From: Loripinus fragilis
Taxonomy: Eukaryota > Mollusca > Bivalvia > Lucinida > Lucinidae
Direction of reading: 5' to 3'
Length of the DNA: 64,000 nt
NCBI GenBank assembly: GCA_964019695.1
Contig: OZ026522.1
Span: 77,841,601-77,905,600 of the forward strand
A program made the position numbers and the translations under genes. Shown here piece after piece: positions 10,211 through 22,940 of this stretch (within the stretch, counting starts at the first letter, position 1; every line of letters starts with the position of its first letter). Under the pieces are notes generated by a model. That model ran no database searches. It saw only the letters and a list, made by a program, of their open reading frames with translations, and was not told where the DNA came from.

Positions 10211-12829
10211 ACGATGGCTGTTCAAATATGAATGCAAGTAGCTTCATAACTTTCTTCACATATATGCTACGACAAAATATCATACCTTTCTGGAAAGAAC
10301 TATTTATCGTCTTTAAAATGGCACTAAACATAAAGAAACACTCACAATATTTCTCGAGTTACAGACGCTTATATAAAGACCATTCCTGTATACTGAAGTT
10401 TTTCTGAAGCAAATGGCCATACACGTTTTGGTGCATGTGCGGATTCACGAGGGATGATCTTAAAGTTCTGATCCTGGTGTGATATCACTTAAACCTGCAA
10501 TGCAACATGCCTGAAAAATATTATAATACTATATTCTTTGTCTATACACAGCTCTGACATGTTTGATGTAACTTGAAGGAGCAACCGGAAATCTATCCCA
10601 TAACAGCCATGCCCTCAATGCACTGACCTATCAAGCAGACTGTGCATGTTAGAGACGCCACACTTTTGACAAGTAAAGTTTCAGCATTGCGTTTTTATAG
10701 CTGCTCAATGATCATCCGTTAGTAAATATGTTCTGAAGATATGGCGAACTTTCTATATGATTTGGGTTTTCTAGGCCCTTGAATGTATGGCTATGCAATT
10801 GTCAGCTTATAATCAAATTTTAGACCACTTGAAGTTTTGACCAGCCCTTACAGCCGTGACAACAGCTGTATTAAAGGTAAAATTTGTTTTAAATAAACGA
10901 AGATGAACTGAATTTTGTCTGAAGCAATTATGAATTATCAGTATCGTCGGAGACTGATAGTAACCCACATAAGAAAATTAAAACGAGTCCACAAATTAGG
11001 TCAATATTCGGAGGTACACAAATTTGTATGTCTAAAAATAAAACCCAATTAATTGTCCAACGGAGATTATATCGTAAATTGATGCAATATGGGATTAAAT
11101 TAAGCACAAAACATCAATCTGAAACCAATAATAATTTTGATAATTCTTATTTAAAATCATTCATTTTTGCGGCAAACAATATAACTTTTTACAACATTCC
11201 AATTAAGATTGAGATATTTTGTAATCAAAATAGTATTGGTCTTAAATAGTTTGCCGAAATTTGGTTCTGCATGTTTGCAGTCCAAATTGATAGACAGAAA
11301 TAGAATATTCTCAGAAATGAAAATTCTGCAATGTAATCAAAATGACGTAGTTGTCAATTTCAGTGACGTCATAAGAATTCCGCATTGAGCTTTAAATATT
11401 AATTCGACATAACCTGTCACTGTTCTAACATTTGAATGGACATTACAAGTAACAAAAAGTAAAAAGACAATGCAGTTTTACTTTGTAGTTTTATAGATGC
11501 TGGGCTTGAAAGTTTAAGATTCAAATACTATCATTTTTCTATAATATGAAAAAAGGCCAGTGGTATGGAGTGGACCATATAATGTGCTGTAATTATCAAT
11601 CGAAACAGTACAGCGAGAAAATTTTAGTATCATTATAAAGGTAAAATCTAGATCTTTTGAATGGCACATAGTATGCCTCTCAAAATGTCTCTGGACAAAG
11701 CTACAAGGCAACGATCAGAACTTTTAGATCATCCCTCGTAGTGTCATATCTTTGTAAGTTTGAGACAAAATGGTACCAAATTTTAGATGCAAGTTTAAGG
11801 TAAATAAAAAAGTTTCTTGCATAAAAAAGTTAAAAAAAAATCCTGTTTCGATCTCGAGTAAACAGGCACATTTGTGACGTCATTAATTTTATGATAAACG
11901 TCATTTTGAGTTATCAACTGGTGATGCAATAATGAACATCGCTGTGTCTTTTTATTTGCGTTTTGCTTAAAACCTGCTTAATATGTCATAAGAAAGTTTT
12001 CAAAACGCACCGTCCTCTATTTACAGATTTATGACATTTTATACAAATTTTCAAGCACTTTTCTGCTTCTTAATGACGTGTTTACATTCATTAAAATATG
12101 TTCAATCTGTCTAGTCGTCAAGACCAGGTGAGTAATTTTATTGTAAATAATGCCTTTTTCGGTAAAACTTAAAGTTAACGTTCAAATTTAGATTAAAACC
12201 GCAATGTTATGGCAACAAAATTAAGTAGATGTTCTATAACCCCTTTACCTTAAGCAGTTTTGACTAAATAAAAATGCTTTTCAGCGTTTTAAAATTACCC
12301 ACTATATTTCAATGATTTGTAGCAACAACTCAGTATGAGCGATCAACATATTGTCTTGGGGTTAAAACTAGTTTAAATGTTGCTTCGTGAATTTTGTTAG
12401 AGAAAAGTTTGACTGAAAACTGAAAGGTAGTGTTTTGTTTACCATTTATTTGCAAACATAAAGAGACTTTAGTGAAGACGATTCGTTATAATTCAAAAAA
12501 ACATGTAGGATGTTCGCAGCTTTCACAGAATCATTAAATAAGAATATGGGGATACTTCCTTAAAATTTCAAGAAATTTCACCGGTTTATCGAAGAATTAT
12601 ACGCTCGTCTATATCACTGTTATGTTCGAAGCATTGACTTTGTTAGTATACTTAAGTAACCCTCATTCAAAGGGCTATAACTCGATAAGTATACTGTATT
12701 TTTCTTTAGGTCTGGTGCCAGTGTAAAGGTAACATATAATCCTTTATAGAAACGTATACCATTTTGTCGTAGCATATATGTGACGAAAGTTATGAAGCTA
12801 CTTGCATTCATATTTGACAGTCCTCGTAT
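10211..12829. mobile_element. Long inverted-repeat element, arms about 200 bp
   Basis: The left arm 10211-10410 (ttcaaatatgaatgcaagta, catatatgctacgacaaaat) is matched in reverse by 12630-12829. A second inverted pair is nested inside: 'gagggatgatct' plus 'ttctgatc' at 10447-10473 and its inverse at 11713-11739. No transposase frame is recognisable between them, so it is a dead or non-autonomous DNA transposon, possibly two overlapping insertions. The arms have drifted, indicating some age. Confidence 0.6.
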
Positions 12830-13358
12830 ACTTAAGGACTTTGAAAACGCATCACCCTGACTAAATCATTTATTGTTCAAAGACTAAGGATGACAGTGTA
12901 ATAAATTACATTGCATACCAAAGTCTGACAAGTTTTGAGTATGCTATGGAAAATTCATTGCTGTAAAAAATAATTAAGGTGTGAAATAATGCTTTTTATA
13001 AATCAGGGGTAGGCGATTTCGAATATCACAAATTCAGCAGCAAACTAACACTCATTAGTTTTGTTTCCTGAATCAACAGATATCTGTCCTATACTTCTTT
13101 GATGGTCACATTTTCTTTATTGAACGATCCAAAATGTAATGACAGCACGTTATGCTCAAATAATTACCCATTTAAGGATTCCGCCATTCCCCACCCACTC
13201 TGATTTCTATAGTCTAGCATGCCCTAATACTTAACCATTGCATGTTTGTTGTTACCTTATATGTGTGAATGTTCTCTTGCAAATCTCTTACAGATCATAT
13301 GAAAAGGCTTTAGTAATGAATTGAAATATAACAACCTGTATCATACAACAAAATGCTG
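12830..13358. other. No gene seen (intron 1)
   Basis: AT-rich non-coding DNA. Confidence 0.4.
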
Positions 13359-14009
13359 AAAACCTCATCAAAAATTTCCAATTATTAAAAAAGCTGTGCC
13401 TATTTGAATTTCAGACTTGGTTTTGGTTTTCCAAAACAGACTTGGAAAACTAAAAATAGATTCTATCCCACAATACACCATTCTGTGATGTCATATGAGG
13501 ATTTAAAAAGGTGTTTTAACTTAAAATATCTCAAACTATATATTTGAAAAGTATATCGTCAGTTTGAAAATGCCAATGTTTTAATTGTCTAAGTCACATT
13601 TTGTCTCGTTAAATGATTTTTTGGTAAATATGCGTATAAAAGCCAGAAATTGCGTTTCAAATTTTTGTTTTGAAATTTTGAAATGTATTTTTTCCCTTTC
13701 AGACACCATATTTTTGGATTATCTTTTTAATGTTTCAAAATAGGTTATCATAAAAATTGGATTTATTTATTTTTGTATCATTTAGTGTAATAAATGCATG
13801 GTATAAATGATTTTGAATTTTTATCTAAATTTGAATGTAAAGCAATACAATATTTATTCAGATAAAATGCATGATATACATAAAACAATGTTAAGATAAT
13901 AGGATCTGACAGTAAGCCAGTGGCTTATTTAGATCATCTCCTAGACATGTTATAAAATCTGCATTTTATATGATGTTTTTGGACGAGTTTAAACACGCAA
14001 GTATACTAA

Positions 14010-14070
<61 letters not shown>

Positions 14071-14600
14071 AAGAGGGGGAGAGAAAGGGAAAGAGAGACC
14101 CCTGTTTAGTGTTTTAGAGGCAAAAAGCATAGTGCTATACAATGACTGGCTCCAGACGTAGACGTATCAAAATTTTAACACTTTTGAGACCGGTATCAAC
14201 CAAACCTACCAGACCAAATCTACCAAAACTCCTGTACCTTTAGGAAAAGGATTCGTTAAATTCATCTGATTGATTTTCGCATCCAAACAAAAGGTCATTG
14301 CTAGTAAGAGTATCAAGATTGGCTGGCAGATATCTGAGTAAATGAAATTTAACATACAGAAAACCATTTATGCGAGATCAACCTTCGTTGTTTTGAAGAA
14401 AAGCATACTAAGCTTGACAACTTATGATTTTTGCAAATATTTAAATTCATTGAAAAAATTCAAACCTCATATGACATCAAAGAATGATGCATTGTTGGAT
14501 AGAATCTATTTTTAGTTTTTCAAGTCTGGGAAAAATTTCCAGTCCGAAATTCAAATAGGCATAATGTTTGAATGGATAGGAGTTTTTAGATGCGGTTTTC
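13359..14600. mobile_element. Inverted-repeat element, arms about 150 bp, with GA microsatellite inside
   Basis: The left arm contains 'gcctatttgaatttc', 'aaaaatagattctatcc' and 'gatgtcatatgagg'. The right arm at about 14455-14600 contains the same blocks inverted and in reverse order. The interior is AT-rich and non-coding apart from the GA run. A decayed DNA element about 1.24 kb long is likely. Confidence 0.65.
14012..14069. repeat. (GA)n microsatellite
   Basis: Almost uninterrupted GA dinucleotides, about 28 copies. A frame through it encodes only Arg-Glu repeats and is not a gene. Confidence 0.95.
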
Positions 14601-14604
14601 AACA

Positions 14605-15214
14605 ATCTCTTTCTCACAATAACTGCTTTGATCTGAAATATTTGATTTAAAACATTTGTTTTACCTTTTCAGTTGATCTTTAATGGAGGAAATAAAGATA
14701 AAGAAGAACATCTTGAGTCTTTCAAAGTTTTATTTATTTTCGTTCGGTTTTGTTTGCACGGGCAAAGGTCATTTACAAATGACAGATTCTGATTAAATTA
14801 CGCCCTCCATCGCGTTTCTTCTGCATTCAGACATTTTACAAGTGACGTTTACGTAAGTTTTGAAGACGTTCTCAATCACGTGACAAAATGTTTCTTGACA
14901 TGCTGTACATTAAATCGTAATCGCCATGTGATTGCAAGTGTAAGTGGTCAATGTCAAATTTGTGAGTGTACATAAAGGTAACTTATAGAGAATTTTCTCA
15001 GAATTAGCTGTAAACTGATGTTTAAATTTGACGTTTATTTTCAAAATATTGACGTGATCAATTACTGTTGAGTAGATACTGCAATACTGGTATTGGTATC
15101 ATACACGCTACAGTGTAGATATAAATAACCCAAAAGCATCAGCTGCAGAATATCACTGGATGCTATATACTACTTTTCGACGTCACCAGCAAGGTCGCGT
15201 ACCTATAACCACGT
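14605..15214. other. No gene seen (intron 1)
   Basis: Non-coding; no repeat recognised. Confidence 0.4.
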
Positions 15215-15266
15215 GATTTTTCAGGGGGGTCCGTACCCCCTGCCCCCTCTCTGGATCCGCCCATGA
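15215..15266. mobile_element. End fragment of the GGCGGATCCAGA element family
   Basis: 'tttttcaggggggtccg' then 'ctctggatccgcccatg' matches one end of the full copies at 17694-17999 and 61791-62071. Confidence 0.6.
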
Positions 15267-15737
15267 CCTTTTCGCTTTCGCATATGCCAGAAAACCCATT
15301 ATCTCAGTGGTTGATCCATCATCTGTTTTGTGTATAGCAATATCGATGCCAGGTGACAGTGTTTGGCTATGGCTTAATATAGCAAAATCGATTCAATTAC
15401 AGGAAATAATGTAGAAATAATTATTTGAAAGTGCGGATTGGTATTCTAAAACTGATTAGACAAACAATGTGTATTATACATTTTTTTAATTATTGACGAG
15501 TGCCTTTGTTAATGAAAAGATGAGTTAGAATACCTTTTAAATTATTTAATGTACCGCAGTGAACCTGATACATTGGGGTTACCAGTAGTAACATGTGTAA
15601 CAGTATCTATTAGGCCAATTATATGACAAAGTCCAGTCCAGTGATCGTATAGTATCTACTGTGCAATTTTTATTATAGCAATCCAATGACTACCCAGGTT
15701 CATAATATGTCAAATTCATATTGACTTACATAAAAAA
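15267..15737. other. No gene seen (intron 1)
   Basis: AT-rich non-coding DNA. Confidence 0.4.
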
Positions 15738-16048
15738 TAGTAAGCGAGTATGATCATGAAAAAACACAATCACAAACCGCAGACAGCCCCATGGCACCGC
15801 GAGGAAGAGCCGCTCAACCATCACGAGACACCAGGAAGACAAATTGAAAGCAAACAGCTCTCTCCTCCCCATCAAGGTGATTGCAATACTAGAATGGACA
15901 TAAAGTAACGTACAACAAAACATAAAACAATTGCATACTCCCACAATGGGAGTAACAATAAACAAAAAGTCAACAACAACAGAACCACCGCCTTAGAACG
16001 GACAGCAGCCTAAGCCACCAGGGGGCTTAAATGCCTTTTACTGGTACC
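15738..16048 (-). mobile_element. Retroelement 3'-tail repeat, copy A
   Basis: About 310 bp closely matching 62341-62653: 'cacaaaccgcagaca', 'gcaatactagaatggacata', 'ctcccacaatgggagtaaca', 'ccgccttagaacgg' and 'tttactggtacca' in the same order. Shorter pieces recur at 31396, 43158 and 49290. The 'accgcctt(a/g)gaac' stretch also resembles the tail of the reverse transcriptase element at 33 kb, so these may be related 3' ends; that link is an inference. Confidence 0.65.
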
Positions 16049-16398
16049 AAATCTTCGCCCTAGATTCTGCTGTTGTTGAAGTACAAGAAATGTTCAACGT
16101 CTCAAAGCCTACTCTCAATGTCTGACTAAAATCCCTTTCTGTGCGGTGCGCTCTCTTTTTTAATACACAGCGGAGAGAGTTATTTCCATTTATGAATAAG
16201 TGTATATAGCGCTATTTCTTGGAATTATACATGCGCTAACAATGATAACTCATAAACAATCAAATTACCTAATTCCCAAAGTAGACAAGTGTAAAGGTGT
16301 ATATTACAGAAAATCGAAATCCCAAGTGCATATTGTTACACATACGCGGATCCAGAAGGTCCTAAAACGTTCGTATAAATAGAGAATACAAGGTGAGT
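16049..16398. other. No gene seen (intron 1)
   Basis: Non-coding; no recognisable feature. Confidence 0.4.
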
Positions 16399-16519
16399 GT
16401 CTTTTGATATCAAGTTTACCAGGCAAGGCTTTAAGAACGCTTGTTGACATCGCGAGGCTTGCCGAGCGATTCAACATGCGTTCTCAAAGCCGAGCCTGGT
16501 AAACTTGATATCAAAAGAC
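16399..16519. mobile_element. Hairpin element, about 121 bp
   Basis: Left arm 'gtcttttgatatcaagttta' and its inverse 'taaacttgatatcaaaagac' pair over about 45 bases; the loop holds 'gcgaggcttgccgagcg'. It belongs with other hairpins whose arms differ but whose loops carry a similar GC-rich word. Confidence 0.8.
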
Positions 16520-17527
16520 GCGAACCTGGTACTATATTTATCAGTTCATCCATTGTTGAACACTCTTCAAACTAGCGATTATGACGTAATTCTGGGTTGC
16601 TGTGTTGATTCAGCGTCAATAGCGACGTCATTCAAAAAGTGCAACGTCATCATGACCTGATAAAGGTAACATGCCGTGAGATAGGAAACGTTTATTAGGT
16701 TATGTTGAAATAATTCAGTTAATATAAGAGGTGACTGATAAATTTCACAGAGGGACAGTAGGACCTCCATCCAGAAGTAACATGAACCGGATTTGTCCAA
16801 TTGCTTCTTGAGAGGAGTATGTATACTCCGTCCAGATAAGAGACGTTGGGCGGTTCTTAGCTAAGTTCAACCCCTGGACAAATACATTTGGAAATCGGCT
16901 AGTCAGGTTGCATTGTTCGCGTATTCACCCATCTGTGAAACTCTCCACACCAAAAGTATATACCTGCAGTCTTATAGTTGCCATATCGTGGAAAATAAGC
17001 GTTTCGAATTATTGAAGATGAATCTGATCAGCCCAGATACCTTGTTTGAAATATGTACATACATGTATCTTAAACACGTACGTGTATCTTAAACTATACA
17101 ACCAAAACAGCATTCTTCGACAATGAAATCTACAATCACACAAGTTTTATTGTTTTATAAAAGATATGTGAACCCTTTCCCTGTGATCCATTTATTGAAC
17201 CCTTAGTATGCTGAATTTCAGTGTGTGTGGGGGGAGTGGGAGAGCGAGCTATTTTGCTTTTTTCGAATTCAGAACTAAACACCAAATCGTTTTCTTGCCA
17301 AACAAACAGAATTTGGAAGAATATTTTCATCGACAACATTTTTATAGCGAATATGTTCATATAGCATACTAAAGATAAAACCTGTGTACCAGTAGACGCA
17401 CACAACTGCAGCAAAAATAGAATTGAGTGTCTCTTTTGTTATTTTGAGTTGATTTTGTTTGTTTGTATTGCTTTGTTGCGTGGCTGCTAACATTTTTGTA
17501 GCCATGACGTGACGTTTCCTGGCCACC
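16520..17527. other. No gene seen (intron 1)
   Basis: Non-coding. Two overlapping minus-strand frames near 17136-17526 lack any recognisable domain. Confidence 0.4.
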
Positions 17528-17585
17528 TAGGTTGAACCTGTACTTAGCAGAGAATAAAGTGTCTTGCTTAGGACATTTCGAAGTG
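17528..17585 (-). mobile_element. SINE body fragment
   Basis: 'ggttgaacctgtactta' followed by 'gtgtcttgct' matches the segments next to the tRNA-like heads at 18030-18170 and 23800-23940. Confidence 0.45.
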
Positions 17586-17693
17586 CTTTCATTGAACCCT
17601 TCTCAAAATAGCGATTTTTTAATCATAGGTCTAACACACTAGCACTGAGCAACTGTGGACCTCGATTTTTTGAGTTGACACTTTACATCCCAG

Positions 17694-17999
17694 TCATGCG
17701 TGGGTCCAAAAACTTTTGTCAGAGGGGGTCCAACTTTGACAACGTTTTTTGTTGTTTTTTATTTAATGAGAGGAGAGATGATATAAATACCACTAAAAGT
17801 GGGTCATCATCGGCCCGCCAATTAAATGGCGTTTCGCAGGCGTCCCGATGATGACCTAACATTGAATTCTGGTCTAGTGGCTTTGCGAGTTTTCAGGGGA
17901 TCTGTACCAGTATTGCTAAGAAAACCTATTTTTTGTGATCTTTCAGGGGGGGGGGGGGTCTGGACCCCCTGTCGCCTCCCCCTCTGGATCCGCCTATGC
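17694..17999 (-). mobile_element. GGCGGATCCAGA-family MITE, full copy 1
   Basis: Ends 'gcgtgggtcc' and 'ctggatccgcctatg' are inverted. Inside are 'cagagggggtccaact', a hairpin around 'aattaaatggcgtttcgc' and a G run. It is colinear in reverse with 61791-62071. Single ends of the family occur at 15215, 19130 and 24966. Open frames on both strands here are by-products of the GC-rich hairpin. Confidence 0.75.
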
Positions 18000-18024
18000 C
18001 AGTCAAGAAATTTTAAGCCATGTC

Positions 18025-18170
18025 GGGACTTATCTAGGGTTGAACCAGTACTAAATAGAGTGTAACGTGTCTTGCACAAGGAAACAATATGGTGCCTCCA
18101 GAGAGATTCAAACCAACGGCCCCTTTATCTCAAGTCAAGCACTCTACCACTGGTTGACTCTACAGGTATT
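18025..18170 (-). mobile_element. tRNA-derived SINE, degenerate copy
   Basis: On the minus strand, 'ccagtggtagagtgcttgac' resembles the tRNA A box and 'cgttggtttgaatc' a decayed B box. Next to it is 'gggttgaaccagtacta', shared with 23800. It is not a functional tRNA because the acceptor ends do not pair. Confidence 0.6.
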
Positions 18171-18269
18171 ATACAGCTTTTTGGTCACTGTATCGCCACG
18201 TGGTATGCGATGTCCAGGTCTCATTTAAAGCTAACAGAGATAGGAACCAGTTGTGGGCGTGGCTAGACA

Positions 18270-18778
18270 GTGACCCAAAAGCCGATTAATAACTACATTT
18301 TTGAAGGCGTCATTCATGCCAGCCTGTTTGTTGGGTTATTTCAATAATGTGTAATCACTAAACCTATACTACATGTATGCCGTTTATATCCGTATATCAT
18401 GTGTAAAACATTTCGACCTCCTTACCAGTGTATGCAGCCTTGCGTTTTAGATGGTTACTTGAGACATGGCTGTATAGTAAATACAAAGGAAATTACAGAT
18501 AAAAGCACGCTACATGCAATCAGGTCTTCATTACGCTGTGCAACCTGACTCTATATCTTATTATACCAGCAAAAGTCGTTCTAACATAGACCAGTCTGCC
18601 TTGCTGATCTTGACTAAAATCCACATAGGCTCTAGGAGGTCCTGACCAGTGAGCAATAGTATATAACCAATGTGTCTGTAAATAAGTAAGACTTAAGTTT
18701 TCTGCGAACGTTTACCGGGCATACTAACCGTATAAAGCTGGTCGCCTTTGTCGTCTGCGGTTCAGTTGTTTTGCACGA
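18270..18778. other. No gene seen (intron 1)
   Basis: Non-coding DNA without recognised repeats. Confidence 0.4.
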
Positions 18779-19024
18779 TTAACCCTTAAAGCGCCAATCA
18801 CAGCTAAATTCGACTGCTTTTGTCGTCTGCTGAAATGTTTTAGAAGCCTTTCCAACAAACAGTGTAGACTCAGATCAGACTGCTCCTATACGAGCAGTCT
18901 GATTTAGGTCCACACTGTTTGCCTCTATACTTAGCTTCGTTAAATAATTTAGCAAAAAAAAGCAGCAGACGACAAATATAGACGAAATTTTCGGATGATT
19001 TTTTGCTGGCGTTTTAAGGGCTAA
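18779..19024. mobile_element. TTAACCCTTAAAGCGC-family MITE, best copy
   Basis: The left end 'ttaacccttaaagcgcc' is the inverse of the right end 'ggcgttttaagggctaa'; the next block 'tttgtcgtctgctg' is also inverted at the right ('cagcagacgacaaa'). The centre is a hairpin, 'atcagactgctcc' / 'gagcagtctgat', flanked by 'aaacagtgtaga' and 'tccacactgttt'. Confidence 0.8.
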
Positions 19025-19129
19025 AGCGTACTATGCTGTTTTACCCAATTTACTGTAGACAGTGAATGGCAGTGTTCTGTCTGACACGCCTGGTCGCACT
19101 ATACCAGAATTTTTAAGGAAACCTAAAAC

Positions 19130-19190
19130 CACTTGTAATTTTCCGGGAAAGGGGTGCCGACCCCTGTCCCCCTCTGGATCCTTCCATGAA
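19130..19190. mobile_element. End fragment of the GGCGGATCCAGA family
   Basis: 'gacccctgtccccctctgga' followed by 'tccttccatg' matches the right end of copy 17694-17999. Confidence 0.5.
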
Positions 19191-19684
19191 TTGGGCCCGA
19201 TCATGTTATTTTGGTAATTATCGCATATTATGCACAAAGTCTCCCTTTAAACACACATATACAGCTAACTAGTGGGTCTAGAAGTCTAATATTTAGTTTT
19301 GAGTATTTGCCTTCGTTCACTTGTTATGACCTTTATGTATGTATGTATGTAGCGAGCGTTCATGGCTTGGAATTACAATGCCTCCTTAAACTTAAGGAAG
19401 ACTTACATTAAGTCTTGATATTCTAAACATTGCAGACTCGGACGAGATGTCGCAAAACTGGCATTTCGTCTGAGTTTGCACTGTTAACTTGATAGTATTT
19501 ACACATGAACGGAATTCCTTTGTAATCTAATACACAAGGAAGGCACGGAAATCTGGGATTTCTCATGCACAGGTAAACATAATAGCGGGCGGACCTAGAA
19601 GTATTTTCGATGGGTAAAACTTAATAAGCTTCGAAAGCCTGTATCTCAGAAATAACATTATTTAACCAAAGTCTCATTTGTCGT

Positions 19685-19687
19685 CGG

Positions 19688-19720
<33 letters not shown>

Positions 19721-19722
19721 CT
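19685..19722. repeat. (ATCT)n microsatellite
   Basis: About eight tandem tetramers; a shorter (ATGT)n run is at 19337-19352. Confidence 0.9.
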
Positions 19723-20179
19723 TGTTTCCAGAAAAATCATGTATATTGAAAATTAAATTTCCACGTAATAACTGAAATTACAAGTGATATCCCAAGCTCT
19801 TTTCTTGTTTTTGCAAGATTGAATCTTGGGATGATGTTTTATTTAAGTCTGTGTATGTTATCCTTTGACCCTTTCTTGTATTTCGTTTCGACAAGATCGG
19901 ATCTATGGATTTACATACTAAATGTTTAGAAGTATCCTTTGTCTATGAAATATCTGATTTATATTTATTTGGAATTCAGTCTAGCACACTTATTTATTAA
20001 CTTATCAACACTTTTTATCTGCTTAAAAAATAGCCAGACTCAGCCTCCAGTTTAGGTAACAGTTTATGTAACAGTATAGGTAACAGTTTACGTAATAGTA
20101 AAATACATTACGTTTAAGATTGTATTCTCTTATAAAACAGAATTTTGATCTATAGTTGTGTAACTAATATGGGAGTACA

Positions 20180-20346
20180 TATATTGTTCTTATATAATTT
20201 TTGTTGTGACCAATTTAAGACTTTGTTGTTAAATCATGTATACATCTATTGTGACCATTTGTGAATCTGTTGTTATATTCATGTATCTGACAAGGAACTG
20301 TACAGTTTACGTCAATAAAATATATGTTCTGTTCTGTTCTGTTCTG
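20180..20346 (+). mobile_element. Probable retroelement 3' end with (TGTTC)n tail
   Basis: AT-rich sequence ends in 'gtcaataaaatatatg' and then about four TGTTC pentamers. A polyadenylation-like word followed by a short tandem tail is typical of CR1/L2-type LINE 3' ends; a similar (TGTTA)n tail ends near 31957. No coding part remains. A cellular 3' end is also possible. Confidence 0.4.
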
Positions 20347-20349
20347 ATA

Positions 20350-20850
20350 TTTCAACATGCTATATAAAATGCTAAATAAATGGCATGGATCGATGCAGTA
20401 CTTGTGGTCAAAGATATCATTGAAAAAATGAAACTATTTTGATTTTAATCAGTTTGAAACGTTATTTTTCGCATCCTGAAAAATCTATACTTAACTTAAG
20501 TCTCCCCTGACTTTAAGGAGGAATTGTAAATCCAGGCCCAGGTGCACAGTATGCGAAGGCCTACGCTGTGTCGCATATACGATAAGTTACGAATTCTCAT
20601 GGATACATGCAAAACACATTTTTTTTAACCCGAGAGGTATACGGTTGGATTTTGTATAGTCTATAAAGTGCTTGATGAGGAAAACTTCAGCAAACTTTCA
20701 TAGCGTTGATATTGTGATCAGTTAAAGCGCGTGTTTTTGGTCTTAAAACGGTTTCATTTAAAAGGTCCATTTCACTACACACAATTTACGTTTCAGTTAG
20801 GAAATAACAAAAACATTTTCCATTTCGCAAAGGAGGGCGGGAATGAGAAG
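20350..20850. other. No gene seen (intron 1)
   Basis: Non-coding DNA. Confidence 0.4.
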
Positions 20851-21333
20851 CATGAACATGACCTACAATTATTCGACTACAATATTTAGAAGTATTTTCG
20901 CCCAAAATGTACAAATTTCTGGTAGAAAAATATAAATTTTCAATTTTTTCTTATGAATTTTTCAAGGTCAAATTGAAAAATTGTGAATAATACCAGAAAT
21001 ACATAATATTTGGGTCAAAATACTTCGAAATAGTGTAGTCGAATAATTGTAGGTCATGCTCATGCAAATGGTTTTCTCTAAAGTTCATCCAGCGAGTCTC
21101 AGCATTGTTAACGGTATCAAACCATGAAGTAACTCTAAAAAGACTGTTACGCATGCTGCCAATTGCTCAAAAGCTGTATGTTGGGGCGTAAAGTGATCTA
21201 TGTGAGATGTATATTAAGTTGTTCATACAACAATGTGGCCAAAGGTATCCGTCTCCTTGACAAAAAAAGCAATTCTTCTTTATACAGGAAATTTTCATGC
21301 AAGTAAGAGCTTTTGAAAGGTATATCCCCTTAA
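20851..21333 (-). mobile_element. Foldback-like repeat, copy 1 (inverted relative to 24219-24692)
   Basis: About 480 bp matching 24219-24692 in reverse: 'gacctacaattattc', 'tcaaaccatgaagtaactct', 'gtaaagtgatctatgtgag' and 'ttgaaaggtatatccccttaa'. The half at 20851-21065 is itself an inverted pair ('atttagaagtattttcgccc' / 'gggtcaaaatacttcgaaat'). The similar minus-strand frames in the two copies follow from nucleotide similarity and are not evidence of a gene. Confidence 0.7.
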
Positions 21334-21334
21334 G

Positions 21335-22850
21335 ACAGAAGAAATCCAAATTTCATTAAATAAAGAAAAAATCCAATATCAGGAATAAGGTCTGCCTATA
21401 AGCAAACTTTAAATACATACTGTGGTATAGCTTTGATTCCACACAAACATTCATTTACAAATGCAGTTATTCATTGGCCGTTTAGCACCATAACAACATC
21501 ACTGTCAAATTTTTCAAGATATAGCTAATTTCATACCGAGTTTTCCCGACACGTTCCGATTAGCTCCGACCCCTCCCATATAGAAAAATATCTAGCCAAT
21601 CAAAAAAACTTTCCAACAACGTGACGTATTTTTAAATAAGCATTGCAGATACCTAATGTGGACAAGTGAAAATGTGCTAATTTATGTAGTTTTTGGTCAT
21701 ATTAGGATTTTCTATCGCTAGATTGACTTGATAGCGCGATGCAACATTACCAATTATGTTTTTGACGATATTTTGAGTCATTCTTCTAATGGTGAAATGT
21801 TTACATAAACACCGACTCAGTCAGTGACACCAGTGCTATGACGTACTCAATACTGACGTCAGAGGGGTAAACAATCACGGGTGCTGTTTGAAAAACATAA
21901 AATTGGTTTTCGAGGTAACAATAAACATACAAAGCGGCGCTAATGGGCCCTTACAGCTTATCCTCACTTCGTATGCAATATATACAAGCCTGTTTGCTCA
22001 CAAAGCAGAATTTCTTTTGGTGTTTTGATGCTGGCCTCGAGCACATGGCTACACGGTCTCGTGGTAATGGAACAAATTTCGGTTGGCTGAGAAAGGCATG
22101 TGATATAAGTACATGTGACTTGAGTCCCAATAGAAATCCGAAAAAAGTACGGAAGGCCTATGAAATCAGTTATTTGACCAATGCTCGCCTCCTTACCTTC
22201 ATCTGACCACGAGAAAGCTAAGAACTTTCCATTTGACTGAGCTTTTCCCATGTGGTTAATATAAGTCTCACTATTTTCAAATTAGCACATGAAATATCAT
22301 TTTTAAGTTGTTGCCATGTAAACTTGCAACTTTTTGTGTTTTAAACCTAGATTTATGCGAATCATCGCTGATCTTATGACAATCCAGTACTAATCTATGT
22401 GTTGTGCCTTGTTATTTTTTTACAGTAGAGTATTAATGGCATGAGGCTACGTTTCAATTTTAAGAATACATTTCTATGATAGTAACGAGTTGATCTCTGG
22501 GTTGTTTTAATAATGTAAGACCTCTTTACATAGCAGAAATTCCCATCTTTGTTTTTACAGATAAGCACTCTCTGACAAAAAGAAGCAGTACAGCAAATAG
22601 ATAGATTCAGTGTAATCCTCTTCTATAACCAACATAAAATACTGATATGACCATGCATCTATATATTTAATTTTTCAGCCTATTTCATGTGGATTCATCT
22701 GTACTTACTCTCTGCAAATCCACCCACCTTCGTTATCGTCTCTCATGATCTAACTGATCAGCCTTTGTATAGCGCCAAGCTTCACATCTTACAAAATGCT
22801 TTACATCTGAAATGTCTATCTGATGAAAACCAGAAAAAACTGGTGTCTGT
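21335..22850. other. No gene seen (intron 1)
   Basis: Overlapping frames of 87 and 95 codons on opposite strands at about 21943-22251 have no recognised domain. Nothing else was identified. Confidence 0.4.
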
Positions 22851-22851
22851 A

Positions 22852-22852
22852 C

Positions 22853-22889
<37 letters not shown>

Positions 22890-22897
22890 TTTATTAT
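22852..22897. repeat. (ATT)n microsatellite
   Basis: About 14 tandem trinucleotides. Confidence 0.95.
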
Positions 22898-22940
22898 TTT
22901 CCTCTTTGCTAAACCAGGAAATGCTACCCATTTCATAAGA

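Noticed and set aside
15726..15965. Similar minus-strand frames here and at 62280-62567
   Set aside because: They are translations of the shared retroelement tail; differences include length changes that would shift the frame.
17822..18079. Overlapping 85- and 79-codon frames on opposite strands
   Set aside because: Both lie in a GC-rich hairpin MITE also found at 61791-62071.
21943..22251. Opposite-strand frames of 87 and 95 codons
   Set aside because: They overlap each other and neither shows a domain or codon bias that can be supported.
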